Positions 19,226-28,004 of a stretch of 64,000 nucleotides of DNA are shown here, piece by piece. The stretch lies in NCBI RefSeq assembly GCF_003076635.1, contig NZ_QDKG01000001.1:1326401-1390400 (forward strand), read 5' to 3'. The DNA comes from Sphingobacterium corticibacter (GTDB taxonomy: Bacteria > Bacteroidota > Bacteroidia > Sphingobacteriales > Sphingobacteriaceae). A model generated the notes under the pieces. That model saw nothing but the letters and a program-made list of their open reading frames with translations. It searched no databases and had not been told where the DNA came from. Position 1 is the first letter of the stretch; each line of letters opens with the position of its first letter. A program made the translations under genes and the position numbers.

Positions 19226-20609
19226 AGCGTGCGCGGTAAGATTCTACGTCATCAATGGTTTTGATTAAATCGGGTCCCAAAAGTTGATGACCTTCTGGGG
19301 TGATTAAAAAGTTGTCTTCAAGGCGAATGCCACCGAAGTCTCTGAATTTTTCTAATTCGGCATAATTTACAAAATCGCTGTATTTATTCGTGGCTTTCCA
19401 ATGATCGATCAGCTCTGGGATAATATAAATTCCCGGTTCTACCGTCAGCACAAAACCAGCTTCCAGCGGTTTGCCCAATCGCAAGGATTTCAAACCAAAG
19501 GTTTGCGTATCTTTTGGATTGTCTTCGGTGTAGCCTACATATTGCTCACCAAGATCTTCCATATCGTGCACGTCCAAGCCCATTAAATGGCCTAGTCCAC
19601 ATTGAAAAAACATCGTATGCGCATGATTTTGCACGGCTTCTTCCGGATCACTTTTCATCAATCCCACCGCTTTTAGTCCTTCGACCAAGATCTTTGCCGC
19701 ATGCAAGTGTACCGATTTGAAAGAAACGCCTGGACGTAGTTGAGCTCGCGCACCTTCAAGGGCATCAAGCACGATTTGATATAGGTCGCGCTGCCGACTA
19801 TCAAATGCTGCAGCGACCGGGAAAGTGCGCGTCAAATCTCCAGCATAACCTATGGCAGTTTCTGCACCGGCATCTACCAAAACCATATCGCCGTTTTTCA
19901 AAATATTACTACGTACTTGATTGTGCAATATTTGTCCATGCACCGTAATGATGGGTGGATAAGCCAACGCACAGTCTTGATTGCCAGCGAATGCTTGTAC
20001 AGCATTCACCAGTTCACTTTCTTTCATGCCTGCTTTGGCCAATTGCATGGTCAATAAGTGCATTTTTGTAGAGACAGCCACCGCGCGTTCAATTTCGGCA
20101 ACTTCCTGTGCTTCTTTGATCGATCGTTGCTGTGCTACCGCACGAATCAATGATACGGAAGGCTGCAATTGGCTGGGTGTCTGATTCAGTAATTCGCTTA
20201 ACAGTAATTTATTCGCCGATTGGTAAGGTGGCAAGAAATGAATCGTGCGGTTTTGTGCGATCGCTCGCCCAATATATTCTGCTAAACTGCTGATAGGAGC
20301 GGTTTCGGTCACACCAACACGTGCTGCACGATCGCTTAACGATTCCTGCGGTCCAGTCCATACCAGATCGTCGATGGTCGCTTCGCGACCGAAGATGATC
20401 TCTTTGTTTTCATCCAAATCAATCAATCCTACCAGCGCAGGAACGGCCAATCCAAAATAGTAGAGAAAGGTGCTGTCCTGACGAAAAGGATAGGTGTTGT
20501 GCTCAAAATTGATCGGATTCTCAATATTACCCAGAAAGAGCAGAATGCCTCCAGAAATTTTGTTCTGAAGTGCCTGACGTCGGTTTTGATAAGTGGAAGT
20601 CGTAAACAT
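19218..20609 (-). CDS. Aminopeptidase P (M24B Xaa-Pro aminopeptidase)
   Basis: Removes an N-terminal residue that precedes proline (or hydroxyproline). The N-terminal AMP_N domain (about 1-130) is followed by the pita-bread metallopeptidase domain. The five metal ligands are visible, numbered from the ATG at 20609: D246 (VLVDAGAE), D258 (GDLTRTF), H341 (GLGHLMGLDVHD), E391 (TVEPGIY) and E431 (GIRLEDNF). A TTG start three codons upstream (20618) is possible but less likely. There is no signal peptide, so it acts in the cytoplasm, complementing the exported DPP-IV whose start it overlaps. It lies 30 bases downstream of the DUF5695 gene. Confidence 0.94.
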   Translation of the reverse strand: MFTTSTYQNRRQALQNKISGGILLFLGNIENPINFEHNTYPFRQDSTFLYYFGLAVPALVGLIDLDENKEIIFGREATIDDLVWTGPQESLSDRAARVGVTETAPISSLAEYIGRAIAQNRTIHFLPPYQSANKLLLSELLNQTPSQLQPSVSLIRAVAQQRSIKEAQEVAEIERAVAVSTKMHLLTMQLAKAGMKESELVNAVQAFAGNQDCALAYPPIITVHGQILHNQVRSNILKNGDMVLVDAGAETAIGYAGDLTRTFPVAAAFDSRQRDLYQIVLDALEGARAQLRPGVSFKSVHLHAAKILVEGLKAVGLMKSDPEEAVQNHAHTMFFQCGLGHLMGLDVHDMEDLGEQYVGYTEDNPKDTQTFGLKSLRLGKPLEAGFVLTVEPGIYIIPELIDHWKATNKYSDFVNYAELEKFRDFGGIRLEDNFLITPEGHQLLGPDLIKTIDDVESYRARYV

Positions 20610-20639
20610 AGTGTACAAATGTATTGATTTAGCTAAAAT

Positions 20640-23363
20640 TTACCGACTTACTCGCTTCAATTTTACCTGTTTCGTTCCCGCAGGAATGGTATACCTACCT
20701 TGCGCATCCTTTTTGATGCCAACGACTTCGTACGTATCTTGTTCTAGACGTAAGTTTACAGTAGCATTCTTATTCGCTGATTCTACGAGCGTTAGTGTTA
20801 TTTCACCGTTTTTAGGTTGGTAATAAAGGTTCGCTATTTCACCAGATTCTGCATGAATCATCAGTTGTTCGGATGCTACAAAAATGCGATTACGGCCAGC
20901 TGTGGTTATTTCGACCTGAATGCCTTTTTTATCTTCTGTTAAGTTTCCGCTAAATGCTAACCAGCCAAATTCTGGATGTTGTACGATATATGTACCCGCA
21001 TAAGCTGCATAGCCATAGAATCCAGAACCGTAATCGCCGGTAATACCATCATTGGCCAAGGTAGAAGGATAGGAGTGAAACGCACCAGGAGCAAATCCTT
21101 CTTCCGTGACATTCGCCAGCGCACCAATCATACCTGCATGTCCGATACGCAACAAATGGTAATCTTCTGGTGCATTACGATACGCATCCAAGACCGGAAT
21201 GGCATTTAATGCCGATCCATAGTGATGCAATTGTCGCTCAATGCGTGACAATTTGCCACCATACACGAAATCCCAGTAACGGCGCGCACTACCATTGTAT
21301 CCCCAATGTGGAACGGTCGGCATGTATGCCAAGATTGCATTCAAAGTCACCGTCGCCTTATCATCAAAATCAAAATAATCAGACCACATATACACTTCTT
21401 CCTGTCCGGTCGAATCCCAAGGCATTTCACTGCCAAATGGATAATTCAAAGTACGCCAATGCTCGGCGCGTTCGCGCATCAAGGATTCCAACTTCGCTGC
21501 TTCTTGAGTTTTTCCTTCGCGTTGCAAATCTTGTAGGATAATCAAGAATATACTGCCTTCCATTTGTCCATATTGCGCATAATGCGGCGCTTTCTCTACC
21601 ATCGCAACCGAAGTTTCATAAGCGCGGTCTAAATAGGTGTCCCACGTTTCTTCCGAAACTAAGTGCGGATAATGACGCGCCAATCGGTAAAATACCCAAT
21701 GCGCCGCCGCCACGTGCGGATAGTTGTAGGAACGACCAATATTGTCCGCTTCTTTCTTCGGCCAAGCAGACCATAAGGTGTAATTGATACTGTCGCTATA
21801 TGTTCCTGCTGGCATAGAATCTGGCTCGTAGTAAAACAAACTTTTGACCACGCCGTACTGTTTTTCGCCAGATTTATGTTGAATATTGCCATACAAAGTT
21901 TCGTTCATAAAGCGCTTCAATTTGGCGATTTCATCGGCATTCGGTTGTACCACTTGTTTCATCATGGCTGCTAGCCAACTTCCGGCGCCAGCCTCGTCGC
22001 TCAAGCCGGCGTACCAAGCGCGTTGCTCTTCTGTGACCTGTCTGTGTACTTCATCATCATAGGTGATAATAGATGGCGAGCGGTGGAATGGATCATTTGG
22101 ATTTTCGTACCATTGCTTGGTCGTGAGGAAATTTCCTAAATCATTGACCACATCACGCTCTGATTTGATCACCTTATAATGTATGGTTTGTTGTTTTCCG
22201 TCTGCGTATGTTAAGGTCACACGTGCGCGCCCCCAGCGATTGCCTTTCACTTGGTAGCCGGACCATTTTCCATTAGCACTTTTATTTTTTGTGATCGTTA
22301 GCGCATTTTTAGGATAAACATCGATGTTTTTAATTGCAGATCCGTATTGTACAAATAGTTTAGCAGGATTGTTCAATGGTACGACAAATCCTGGTGCACC
22401 AACCGCCAATGGACGATCGTTTTGTACCAAAGTTTGCTCGATTTCGCGAATGCTTGGAGCTAGTGCAAAGCGCAAGGCAAACGTAGCCTTTTCATTCGGT
22501 TTTAAGATTCTGGAAGTCGGTGTATTCCATTGTTCCACACCTTTCCAATCGGTCTCCGCATGCGCTTTACTGTGGATCATCCATTCATGAAAACCTTCGA
22601 AGGTAATACCGCGTGGTGTAGGATCTGTATTGAGTGGATTGTAGGCTTCAAATGGTGCATTTTCTTCTGGCAAGACCAATAAGCTAACGCCTTTGCCGTG
22701 CAAATGGTTTACCTGCATATAGCCCGCATCCATACCAATGTAAGGATCCATAAATACGTTGTGTGCGTGTGCTTGATCCAGATTTTTGCCGTCCAAATTA
22801 TTGTTGAAAGGCAACGGTATGCCCAAAGATCCAATTTCGATGGCCTGATTGGTTGGATTATGTATGTCGAACTGTAAGATCAGATCATCGCCTTTGCGTT
22901 TCCAAGTTCTGCTGACGTGCAATGGAATATTCGGTAATGTGGGCGTTAAATCTGCTGCCGCTAATATATCTTGGCCTGCCGGCAATGCTTTAATATCGTG
23001 TCGATCTGCCGCGGTGGAGTAATTGGTCCATTCCGCGTCAGCTGCTTTTTTGATCCGAAGATTGATGTCTCCCAGATGATAAAACAGGTTACGATCTCTT
23101 TTATTTAATAATTCTACTGGTGTGTAATCAAATGCAGCTTCACCATTAGTTTGCTGTAGCGAGGAAATGGTCTGCGAGGAATTTAGGATACTCCCTTTCA
23201 ATTTGGGTAGTGAGAATTTTTGTTCGCCGCGATCCACATGCAACGTGGCAGGTTGCTCTCGAACCGCCTTCCAAACAGGATGTTCTTGTTGCTGTGCCTG
23301 TAGCGAGAATACTGCAGTTTGAAATAAAACCAGTAAGGTCGTGGAATATATTTTTGTAAACAT
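20640..23363 (-). CDS. Exported DUF5695-type protein, possible glycoside hydrolase
   Basis: Large exported protein of unknown activity. The start is set at 23363 because it gives a clean signal peptide (MFTKIYSTTLLVLFQTAVFSLQAQ); an upstream frame extension would spoil it. From sequence style I assign it to DUF5695. An N-terminal beta-rich part (about 50-300) carries carbohydrate-enzyme-like features, and the C-terminal half is rich in helical, aromatic and Trp-containing stretches resembling (alpha/alpha)-barrel glycosidases. The family assignment is moderately sure; the enzymatic role is inference. It heads a minus-strand operon with aminopeptidase P, DPP-IV and GH127, so an activity on arabinosylated or galactosylated glycopeptides would fit. 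A good -7 box (TATATTTG) with a tandem GTATAC motif lies 30-65 bases upstream. Confidence 0.6.
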   Translation of the reverse strand: MFTKIYSTTLLVLFQTAVFSLQAQQQEHPVWKAVREQPATLHVDRGEQKFSLPKLKGSILNSSQTISSLQQTNGEAAFDYTPVELLNKRDRNLFYHLGDINLRIKKAADAEWTNYSTAADRHDIKALPAGQDILAAADLTPTLPNIPLHVSRTWKRKGDDLILQFDIHNPTNQAIEIGSLGIPLPFNNNLDGKNLDQAHAHNVFMDPYIGMDAGYMQVNHLHGKGVSLLVLPEENAPFEAYNPLNTDPTPRGITFEGFHEWMIHSKAHAETDWKGVEQWNTPTSRILKPNEKATFALRFALAPSIREIEQTLVQNDRPLAVGAPGFVVPLNNPAKLFVQYGSAIKNIDVYPKNALTITKNKSANGKWSGYQVKGNRWGRARVTLTYADGKQQTIHYKVIKSERDVVNDLGNFLTTKQWYENPNDPFHRSPSIITYDDEVHRQVTEEQRAWYAGLSDEAGAGSWLAAMMKQVVQPNADEIAKLKRFMNETLYGNIQHKSGEKQYGVVKSLFYYEPDSMPAGTYSDSINYTLWSAWPKKEADNIGRSYNYPHVAAAHWVFYRLARHYPHLVSEETWDTYLDRAYETSVAMVEKAPHYAQYGQMEGSIFLIILQDLQREGKTQEAAKLESLMRERAEHWRTLNYPFGSEMPWDSTGQEEVYMWSDYFDFDDKATVTLNAILAYMPTVPHWGYNGSARRYWDFVYGGKLSRIERQLHHYGSALNAIPVLDAYRNAPEDYHLLRIGHAGMIGALANVTEEGFAPGAFHSYPSTLANDGITGDYGSGFYGYAAYAGTYIVQHPEFGWLAFSGNLTEDKKGIQVEITTAGRNRIFVASEQLMIHAESGEIANLYYQPKNGEITLTLVESANKNATVNLRLEQDTYEVVGIKKDAQGRYTIPAGTKQVKLKRVSR

Positions 23364-23393
23364 AATAGTGGGATTATTGGTCATTTGAGCCAA

Positions 23394-23427
23394 CAAATAT
23401 AAACGCTATGATTGTATACTTGTATAC
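23394..23427 (-). promoter_or_regulatory. Candidate promoter with tandem GTATAC for the DUF5695-GH127 operon
   Basis: On the minus strand TATATTTG (23401-23394) matches the -7 consensus TAnnTTTG exactly. No TTG is found at -33; that place is taken by GTATAC-TT-GTATAC (23414-23427). A promoter that lacks a -33 element but carries a paired motif suggests activator control. Confidence 0.5.
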
Positions 23428-23535
23428 CGGATTTTACCGCATACTATTCGAAAATTAATCACTTTTTTAACGCGTGTTTTTTTTGTTAAATTTTGGGAAA
23501 ATTATTGTGAAGGAATACTTTTTAAGTTTATCTTA

Positions 23536-23552
23536 GTGTTAATAACTAACAC
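23536..23552. promoter_or_regulatory. Inverted repeat GTGTTA-N5-TAACAC before the AraC gene
   Basis: Perfect 6-5-6 inverted repeat ending 12 bases before the regulator's start codon. Its place suggests autoregulation or a site in the leader; nothing in the sequence identifies the protein that binds it. Confidence 0.35.
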
Positions 23553-23564
23553 AAACTTCTACTT

Positions 23565-24428
23565 ATGAAACCGATTCAATACAGCGTTCCAGTACCTAAG
23601 GATAGGACTGTTTTTATCCAAGAAGACGTTTTGGACAAGTTTTATCCGTACATGCACCGACATGAAGAGCATCAACTGATATGGATAGTAGAAGGGGATG
23701 GGCAGCTGCTTGTCGACGATAATTTGCACGATTTCCATCAAGGTGATATCTTCTTGCTAGGATCTAATCAAGCACATGTTTTCAAAAGTCGTCCCTTGGG
23801 CGAGCGCGTCAGATCGGTTTCTGTGTTTTTTAGTGACAAAGGCGCTCTGGCGAATATGTTGCACTTACCTGAGTTAAGTGTATTGTTGGATTTTATCAGC
23901 AAGAATAAACGCGGATTTCAAGTACCGAAGGAGCATCTTTCTAGAGTGCGCCGTCGATTCGATATTTTGAAGAAATCTGATCACATGGATCAGTTGATCA
24001 ATTTCTGTTACTTGCTACGTGCGCTTAATGCAGTTTCTTCGGAGCTGAAACCATTATCGGGCATTTCTATTAGCGAGTCAGAAGAAGCTGGATCTATCCG
24101 AATCCACACACTTTGCCGTTATATCGAGCACAACTTTCGGGAAAACATCAGTTTGGAAACCGTGTCGGATAAGGCCAACCTAACCCCGCAGGCTTTCTGT
24201 CGTTTTTTCAAACGCAGCACCGGAAAAACTTTTGTATCTTATCTTAATGAGATTCGAGTAAGAGAAGCCTGTCGATTGTTGGGCTCTTCGCGTTACGATT
24301 CTATTGCAGGTATTGCATACGATTGCGGATTTAATAGCATTACGAATTTTAACCGCGTATTTCGCAGTATTATCGGTCTCTCACCGAAGGAATATCTCTT
24401 AAGTTACCAGAATATTTTGCATCAATAA
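23565..24428 (+). CDS. AraC-family transcriptional regulator
   Basis: 287 residues: an N-terminal cupin-like sensing domain (about 20-100, with HRHEEHQ at 31-37) and a C-terminal pair of AraC helix-turn-helix motifs (about 185-285; ISLETVSDKANLTPQAFCRFFK and IAGIAYDCGFNSITNFNRVFR). The ending GLSPKEYLLSY is typical. It is followed after 118 bases by the hydroxyproline operon on the same strand, and it diverges from the DUF5695-GH127 operon. It is therefore the natural candidate to control both, with hydroxyproline or a breakdown product as effector; this is inference. It probably has its own transcript, because a promoter lies between it and the next gene. Confidence 0.92.
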   Translation: MKPIQYSVPVPKDRTVFIQEDVLDKFYPYMHRHEEHQLIWIVEGDGQLLVDDNLHDFHQGDIFLLGSNQAHVFKSRPLGERVRSVSVFFSDKGALANMLHLPELSVLLDFISKNKRGFQVPKEHLSRVRRRFDILKKSDHMDQLINFCYLLRALNAVSSELKPLSGISISESEEAGSIRIHTLCRYIEHNFRENISLETVSDKANLTPQAFCRFFKRSTGKTFVSYLNEIRVREACRLLGSSRYDSIAGIAYDCGFNSITNFNRVFRSIIGLSPKEYLLSYQNILHQ

Positions 24429-24472
24429 AATGCCGATGGTTAATATCAAGTAAGGAATGATTAAAAGGTGGT

Positions 24473-24503
24473 TAGTCGCCCGACGGATAAGTCGCTAGCT
24501 TTG
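24473..24503 (+). promoter_or_regulatory. Promoter of the hydroxyproline operon
   Basis: TAGCTTTG (24496-24503) matches the Bacteroidota -7 consensus TAnnTTTG exactly; a weak -33-like TTA lies at 24473-24475, 20 bases earlier. Transcription would start near 24510, about 37 bases before the first start codon. The weak -33 element is compatible with activation by the upstream AraC protein. Confidence 0.55.
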
Positions 24504-24546
24504 ATTTTAATAAATTAGAAACATTAAAACTTAGTATAGACTGACT

Positions 24547-25461
24547 ATGGCCGATTTAAATTGGAAGGGAATCTATCCCGCGGTGTTGACACCTTTTACC
24601 GAAAACGGTGATATTGATTACGATATGTTTGCCAAAAACACCCACGCTCAGATCAAAGCTGGTGTACATGGTATCATTGTAGCGGGCACATTAGGAGATG
24701 CTGCCGCATTAGATACAGAAGAGAAGTTTGAACTATTGCAATACGCCAAAAAGATTGTTGGCGATCAAATTCCAGTGATCCTCAATATCGCAGAAAACAC
24801 CACTCGTAATGCCGTTAATTTTGCGAAAAAGGCAGAAGAATTGGGTGCAGATGGCTTAATGCTGTTGCCTCCAATGCGTTACAAAGCAGATGACCGCGAA
24901 GTAGTAGAATATTTCAAAGCAGTAGCAAAAGCAACAAAACTTCCGATTTTGATCTACAACAATCCCGTCGATTACAGTACGTTTGTCAGCTTGGAAATGT
25001 TTGCCGAATTGGCCGAATACCCAACTATTCAAGCGGTAAAAGAATCTACTCGTGATCTAGCGAATGTAACCCGTATGAAAAATCGTTTTGGCGATCGTTT
25101 CAGCATCTTAGGTGGCGTGGATACTATATCTCTAGAAACACTTTTCTTAGGAGCAGATGGATTGGTTGCTGGACTAGTAGATGCGTTTCCAAATGAAACG
25201 ATGGCGATGTACAATTACGCGAAACAAGGCGAAATTGAAAAAGCAGTTGAAATATACCGTTGGTTTATGCCGTTATTAGAACTAGATATTCATCCAAAAC
25301 TAATTCAATACATCAAATTGGCCGCTACCGCAGAAGGAATCAGTACGCCACATACGCGTGCACCAAGATTACCGTTAGTAGGCGAAGAAGCGGATCGTAT
25401 ACAAAAAATTATTCAAGATAGCATTGCCAAACGTCCGGTGTTGGACGCGGTGCATGCATAA
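24547..25461 (+). CDS. DapA-family lyase, probable 1-pyrroline-4-hydroxy-2-carboxylate deaminase
   Basis: Schiff-base TIM-barrel enzyme of the DHDPS/NAL superfamily, 304 residues. The catalytic Lys is K165 (AVKEST) and the Tyr is Y137 (LIYNNPVDY); the substrate loop is GTLGDAAAL near 47-55. The superfamily alone does not fix the substrate. The next three genes, however, are a 2-oxoglutarate-semialdehyde-type dehydrogenase, a hydroxyproline 2-epimerase and a D-amino-acid dehydrogenase. In that pathway a DapA-family protein converts 1-pyrroline-4-hydroxy-2-carboxylate to 2-oxoglutarate semialdehyde and ammonia. True DapA is unlikely given this context. It is the first gene of a seven-gene operon. 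Confidence 0.85.
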   Translation: MADLNWKGIYPAVLTPFTENGDIDYDMFAKNTHAQIKAGVHGIIVAGTLGDAAALDTEEKFELLQYAKKIVGDQIPVILNIAENTTRNAVNFAKKAEELGADGLMLLPPMRYKADDREVVEYFKAVAKATKLPILIYNNPVDYSTFVSLEMFAELAEYPTIQAVKESTRDLANVTRMKNRFGDRFSILGGVDTISLETLFLGADGLVAGLVDAFPNETMAMYNYAKQGEIEKAVEIYRWFMPLLELDIHPKLIQYIKLAATAEGISTPHTRAPRLPLVGEEADRIQKIIQDSIAKRPVLDAVHA

Positions 25462-25470
25462 CAAAAACAA

Positions 25471-26955
25471 ATGGATCAAACGAAGGAGATATTAGATGCG
25501 TATGTGCAGAAAGCCGTCGATGCGTTTCAATTTTTAAAAAGAACGACGGTACAAGAGCGTGCGGCATTGATGCACGCTGTAGCCGATGCGATCGAAGCGC
25601 TAGACGATCAATTATTGAATCTGGCACACGAAGAATCGGCTTTGCCGATGCCGCGTTTGCAAGGCGAAAAAGCACGTACGGTTGGGCAATGGCGTAGCTA
25701 TGGTGATGCCGTAGCCAAAGGAACTTATCTAGATGCTCGCATTGATCGTGCAGATGCCGAAAAAGGTAAAAACGATATCCGCAAATACAGCATAGGACTT
25801 GGTCCTGTGCTGGTATTTGGCGCGAGTAATTTTCCGTTTGCATTTTCTACCGCTGGAGGCGATACCGCCAGTGCCATCGGCGCTGGCTGTCCCGTATTGG
25901 TGAAAGCACATCCTGGGCATCCGAAAACTTCACAGCTCATGGCAGACACGATTTCTAAAGCTGTGAAAAAGTTTGGTTGGCCAGAAGGTGTTTTTGGGCA
26001 TGTTGCTGGTGATCGCGTAGCAGGTACGCAAACGCTTTTGGGTGCATATCTTACGGCGCATCCTGGCATTCAAGCTGTTGGCTTTACCGGCTCACAACAA
26101 GGTGGAAAAGCTTTGGTAGCTGTGGCCGCTGGCCGCGAAGTGCCTATTCCGGTATTTGCCGAGATGGGCAGCGTTAACCCCGTGTTTGCGCTACCACAAT
26201 TACTCGAAAAAAATGCAGCGGAGTTAGCACAGCAATATGTCGGTTCTTTGACTTTAGGTACTGGACAATTCTGTACTAATCCCGGGATCGTCGTTGCACT
26301 AGCTGGTGCAGCATTCGACCGCTTTAAAGAAGCGGTGCAGGAAGCTATTGCGGAAGCAAAGCCAACCGCCATGCTGCATAGCGGCATCGCCAAAAATTAT
26401 GCGGAGAAAAAACAAACTGCTACGGCACACGAAGATGTCACGGTATTGGCGCAGTCAGCAACAGATGCCGACGCTTCGCAAGGTCAACCAACAGTAGCTT
26501 GGACTTCTGGACGCGCCTTTTTAAGTGATGCGCAATTATCTGAGGAAGTTTTTGGACCATTTGCTTTGCTGGTAGAAGCAGAATCAACCGAGCAACTATT
26601 GGCCATTGCCAAAAGCTTGGAAGGCCAATTGACAGCAACCGTCGCCGCGACGGAAGAAGACTTGGAAGCGAATGCCGCTTTAGTCAGCATCTTGCAAGAT
26701 AAGGTAGGGCGTTTGCTATTTAATGGTATGCCAACCGGTGTGGAAGTCGTTTATGCGATGCAGCACGGTGGGCCATTTCCAGCGACCAGCGATCCGCGAT
26801 TTACTTCGGTCGGTCCTGACGCGGTGAAACGATTTGTGCGTCCAATTGCCTTTCAAAACTGGCCAGAAAATAGCTTGCCAGCCGAATTGAAATCCAGCAA
26901 TCCTTTGCAATTAACACGTGTGGTGGACGGTGTATATACCGCTGCCGCTTTATAA
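25471..26955 (+). CDS. 2-oxoglutarate semialdehyde dehydrogenase (NADP-type ALDH)
   Basis: Aldehyde dehydrogenase of 494 residues, 9 bases after the DapA-family gene. The catalytic Cys is C268 (TGQFCTNPG), the general base E231 (FAEMGSVNPVF), the oxyanion Asn N120 (FGASNFPFAF) and the cofactor-binding Lys K145 (PVLVKAHPGHP). The FAEMGSVNP and TGQFCTNPG blocks are those of the semialdehyde dehydrogenases found with hydroxyproline and sugar-acid degradation. It would oxidise 2-oxoglutarate semialdehyde to 2-oxoglutarate, the last step of hydroxyproline catabolism. The same semialdehyde arises in non-phosphorylative arabinose degradation, but the araBDA genes show that this organism uses the phosphorylative route. 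Confidence 0.9.
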   Translation: MDQTKEILDAYVQKAVDAFQFLKRTTVQERAALMHAVADAIEALDDQLLNLAHEESALPMPRLQGEKARTVGQWRSYGDAVAKGTYLDARIDRADAEKGKNDIRKYSIGLGPVLVFGASNFPFAFSTAGGDTASAIGAGCPVLVKAHPGHPKTSQLMADTISKAVKKFGWPEGVFGHVAGDRVAGTQTLLGAYLTAHPGIQAVGFTGSQQGGKALVAVAAGREVPIPVFAEMGSVNPVFALPQLLEKNAAELAQQYVGSLTLGTGQFCTNPGIVVALAGAAFDRFKEAVQEAIAEAKPTAMLHSGIAKNYAEKKQTATAHEDVTVLAQSATDADASQGQPTVAWTSGRAFLSDAQLSEEVFGPFALLVEAESTEQLLAIAKSLEGQLTATVAATEEDLEANAALVSILQDKVGRLLFNGMPTGVEVVYAMQHGGPFPATSDPRFTSVGPDAVKRFVRPIAFQNWPENSLPAELKSSNPLQLTRVVDGVYTAAAL

Positions 26956-26982
26956 GATGTTGTCTACATTGTTTATATGTAA

Positions 26983-27981
26983 ATGAAAAAGACTTTTTTT
27001 TGCATTGACTCGCACACTTGCGGCTGTCCTGTGCGTCTGGTAACTGGTGGTGTGCCATTTCTGTCTGGTCATACGATCATGGAAAAACGATTGCAGTTTA
27101 TGGCGGAATACGATTGGATTCGTAAAGGACTCATGTTTGAACCGCGCGGACACGATATGATGAGCGGAAGCTTGTTATATCCACCTTCCGATCCTGCCAA
27201 CGATGTGAGTGTCTTATATATTGAGACAAGTGGCTGTTTGCCAATGTGTGGTCACGGTACGATTGGTACGGTGACCATCGCTATTGAAGAAGGCCTCATT
27301 CAACCCAAAACTCCAGGGAAATTGCGTTTGGAAACTCCAGCTGGATTGATTCATATCGATTATACGCAAGAAGGTCCTAAAGTAAAAACGGTTAAATTGA
27401 CCAACGTAAAATCCTTTCTGTATGCAGAAGGATTGACGGTGGATTGCCCGGATTTGGGCGAAATCGTGGCCGACGTGGCTTATGGTGGTAATTTTTATGC
27501 CATTATTGATCCGCAAAAGAACTTTCGGGACATTAGCGATTACAGTGCCAGCCAACTCATTCATTATGGCAAGATCATTCGCACCTTGCTGCGCGAAAAA
27601 TACAACTTTGTCCATCCTGAAGATCCACTCATTCACGGCCTGACTCATATTCAGTGGACAGGAAAACCGTTAAAGGAGAACTCGCACGGACGAAATGCCG
27701 TGCTAGTAGGAGAGAACGCCTTAGATCGTTCGCCTTGTGGTACAGGCACGTCGGCGCGCTTGGCGCAATGGTATGCCAAAGGTAAACTAAAAGCAGGCGA
27801 TGTATTTGTGCATGAAAGCTATATCGGTTCCCAATTTATTGGAGGGATCGAGCAAGAAACGAGTATCGTAGACCGAGCCGCCATTATTCCTTCTATCGAA
27901 GGTTGGGCGCGCATTACGGGCTACAGCCAAATTATTATCGACGATGAAGATCCTTACTTCGAAGGATTTCAGGTCATGTAA
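26983..27981 (+). CDS. 4-hydroxyproline 2-epimerase (proline racemase family)
   Basis: Cofactor-independent epimerase that turns trans-4-hydroxy-L-proline into cis-4-hydroxy-D-proline. Both catalytic cysteines are present: C89 in PMCGHGTIG and C252 in SPCGTGTSAR. This separates it from trans-3-hydroxyproline dehydratases, which carry Thr at the second position. The 332-residue length is normal. The N-terminal IDSHTCGCPVRLVTGG block is typical of hydroxyproline epimerases. It lies third in the operon, 27 bases after the aldehyde dehydrogenase, and provides the entry step of the pathway. Proline racemase is an alternative, but the neighbours argue strongly for hydroxyproline. Confidence 0.92.
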   Translation: MKKTFFCIDSHTCGCPVRLVTGGVPFLSGHTIMEKRLQFMAEYDWIRKGLMFEPRGHDMMSGSLLYPPSDPANDVSVLYIETSGCLPMCGHGTIGTVTIAIEEGLIQPKTPGKLRLETPAGLIHIDYTQEGPKVKTVKLTNVKSFLYAEGLTVDCPDLGEIVADVAYGGNFYAIIDPQKNFRDISDYSASQLIHYGKIIRTLLREKYNFVHPEDPLIHGLTHIQWTGKPLKENSHGRNAVLVGENALDRSPCGTGTSARLAQWYAKGKLKAGDVFVHESYIGSQFIGGIEQETSIVDRAAIIPSIEGWARITGYSQIIIDDEDPYFEGFQVM

Positions 27982-28004
27982 CCACATTTAATACCAAGAA
28001 TAAC

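Noticed and set aside
25409..25843. 144-codon antisense frame across the junction of the DapA-family and aldehyde dehydrogenase genes.
   Set aside because: Both sense genes have intact catalytic motifs; the antisense product is composition-driven and has no recognisable domain.
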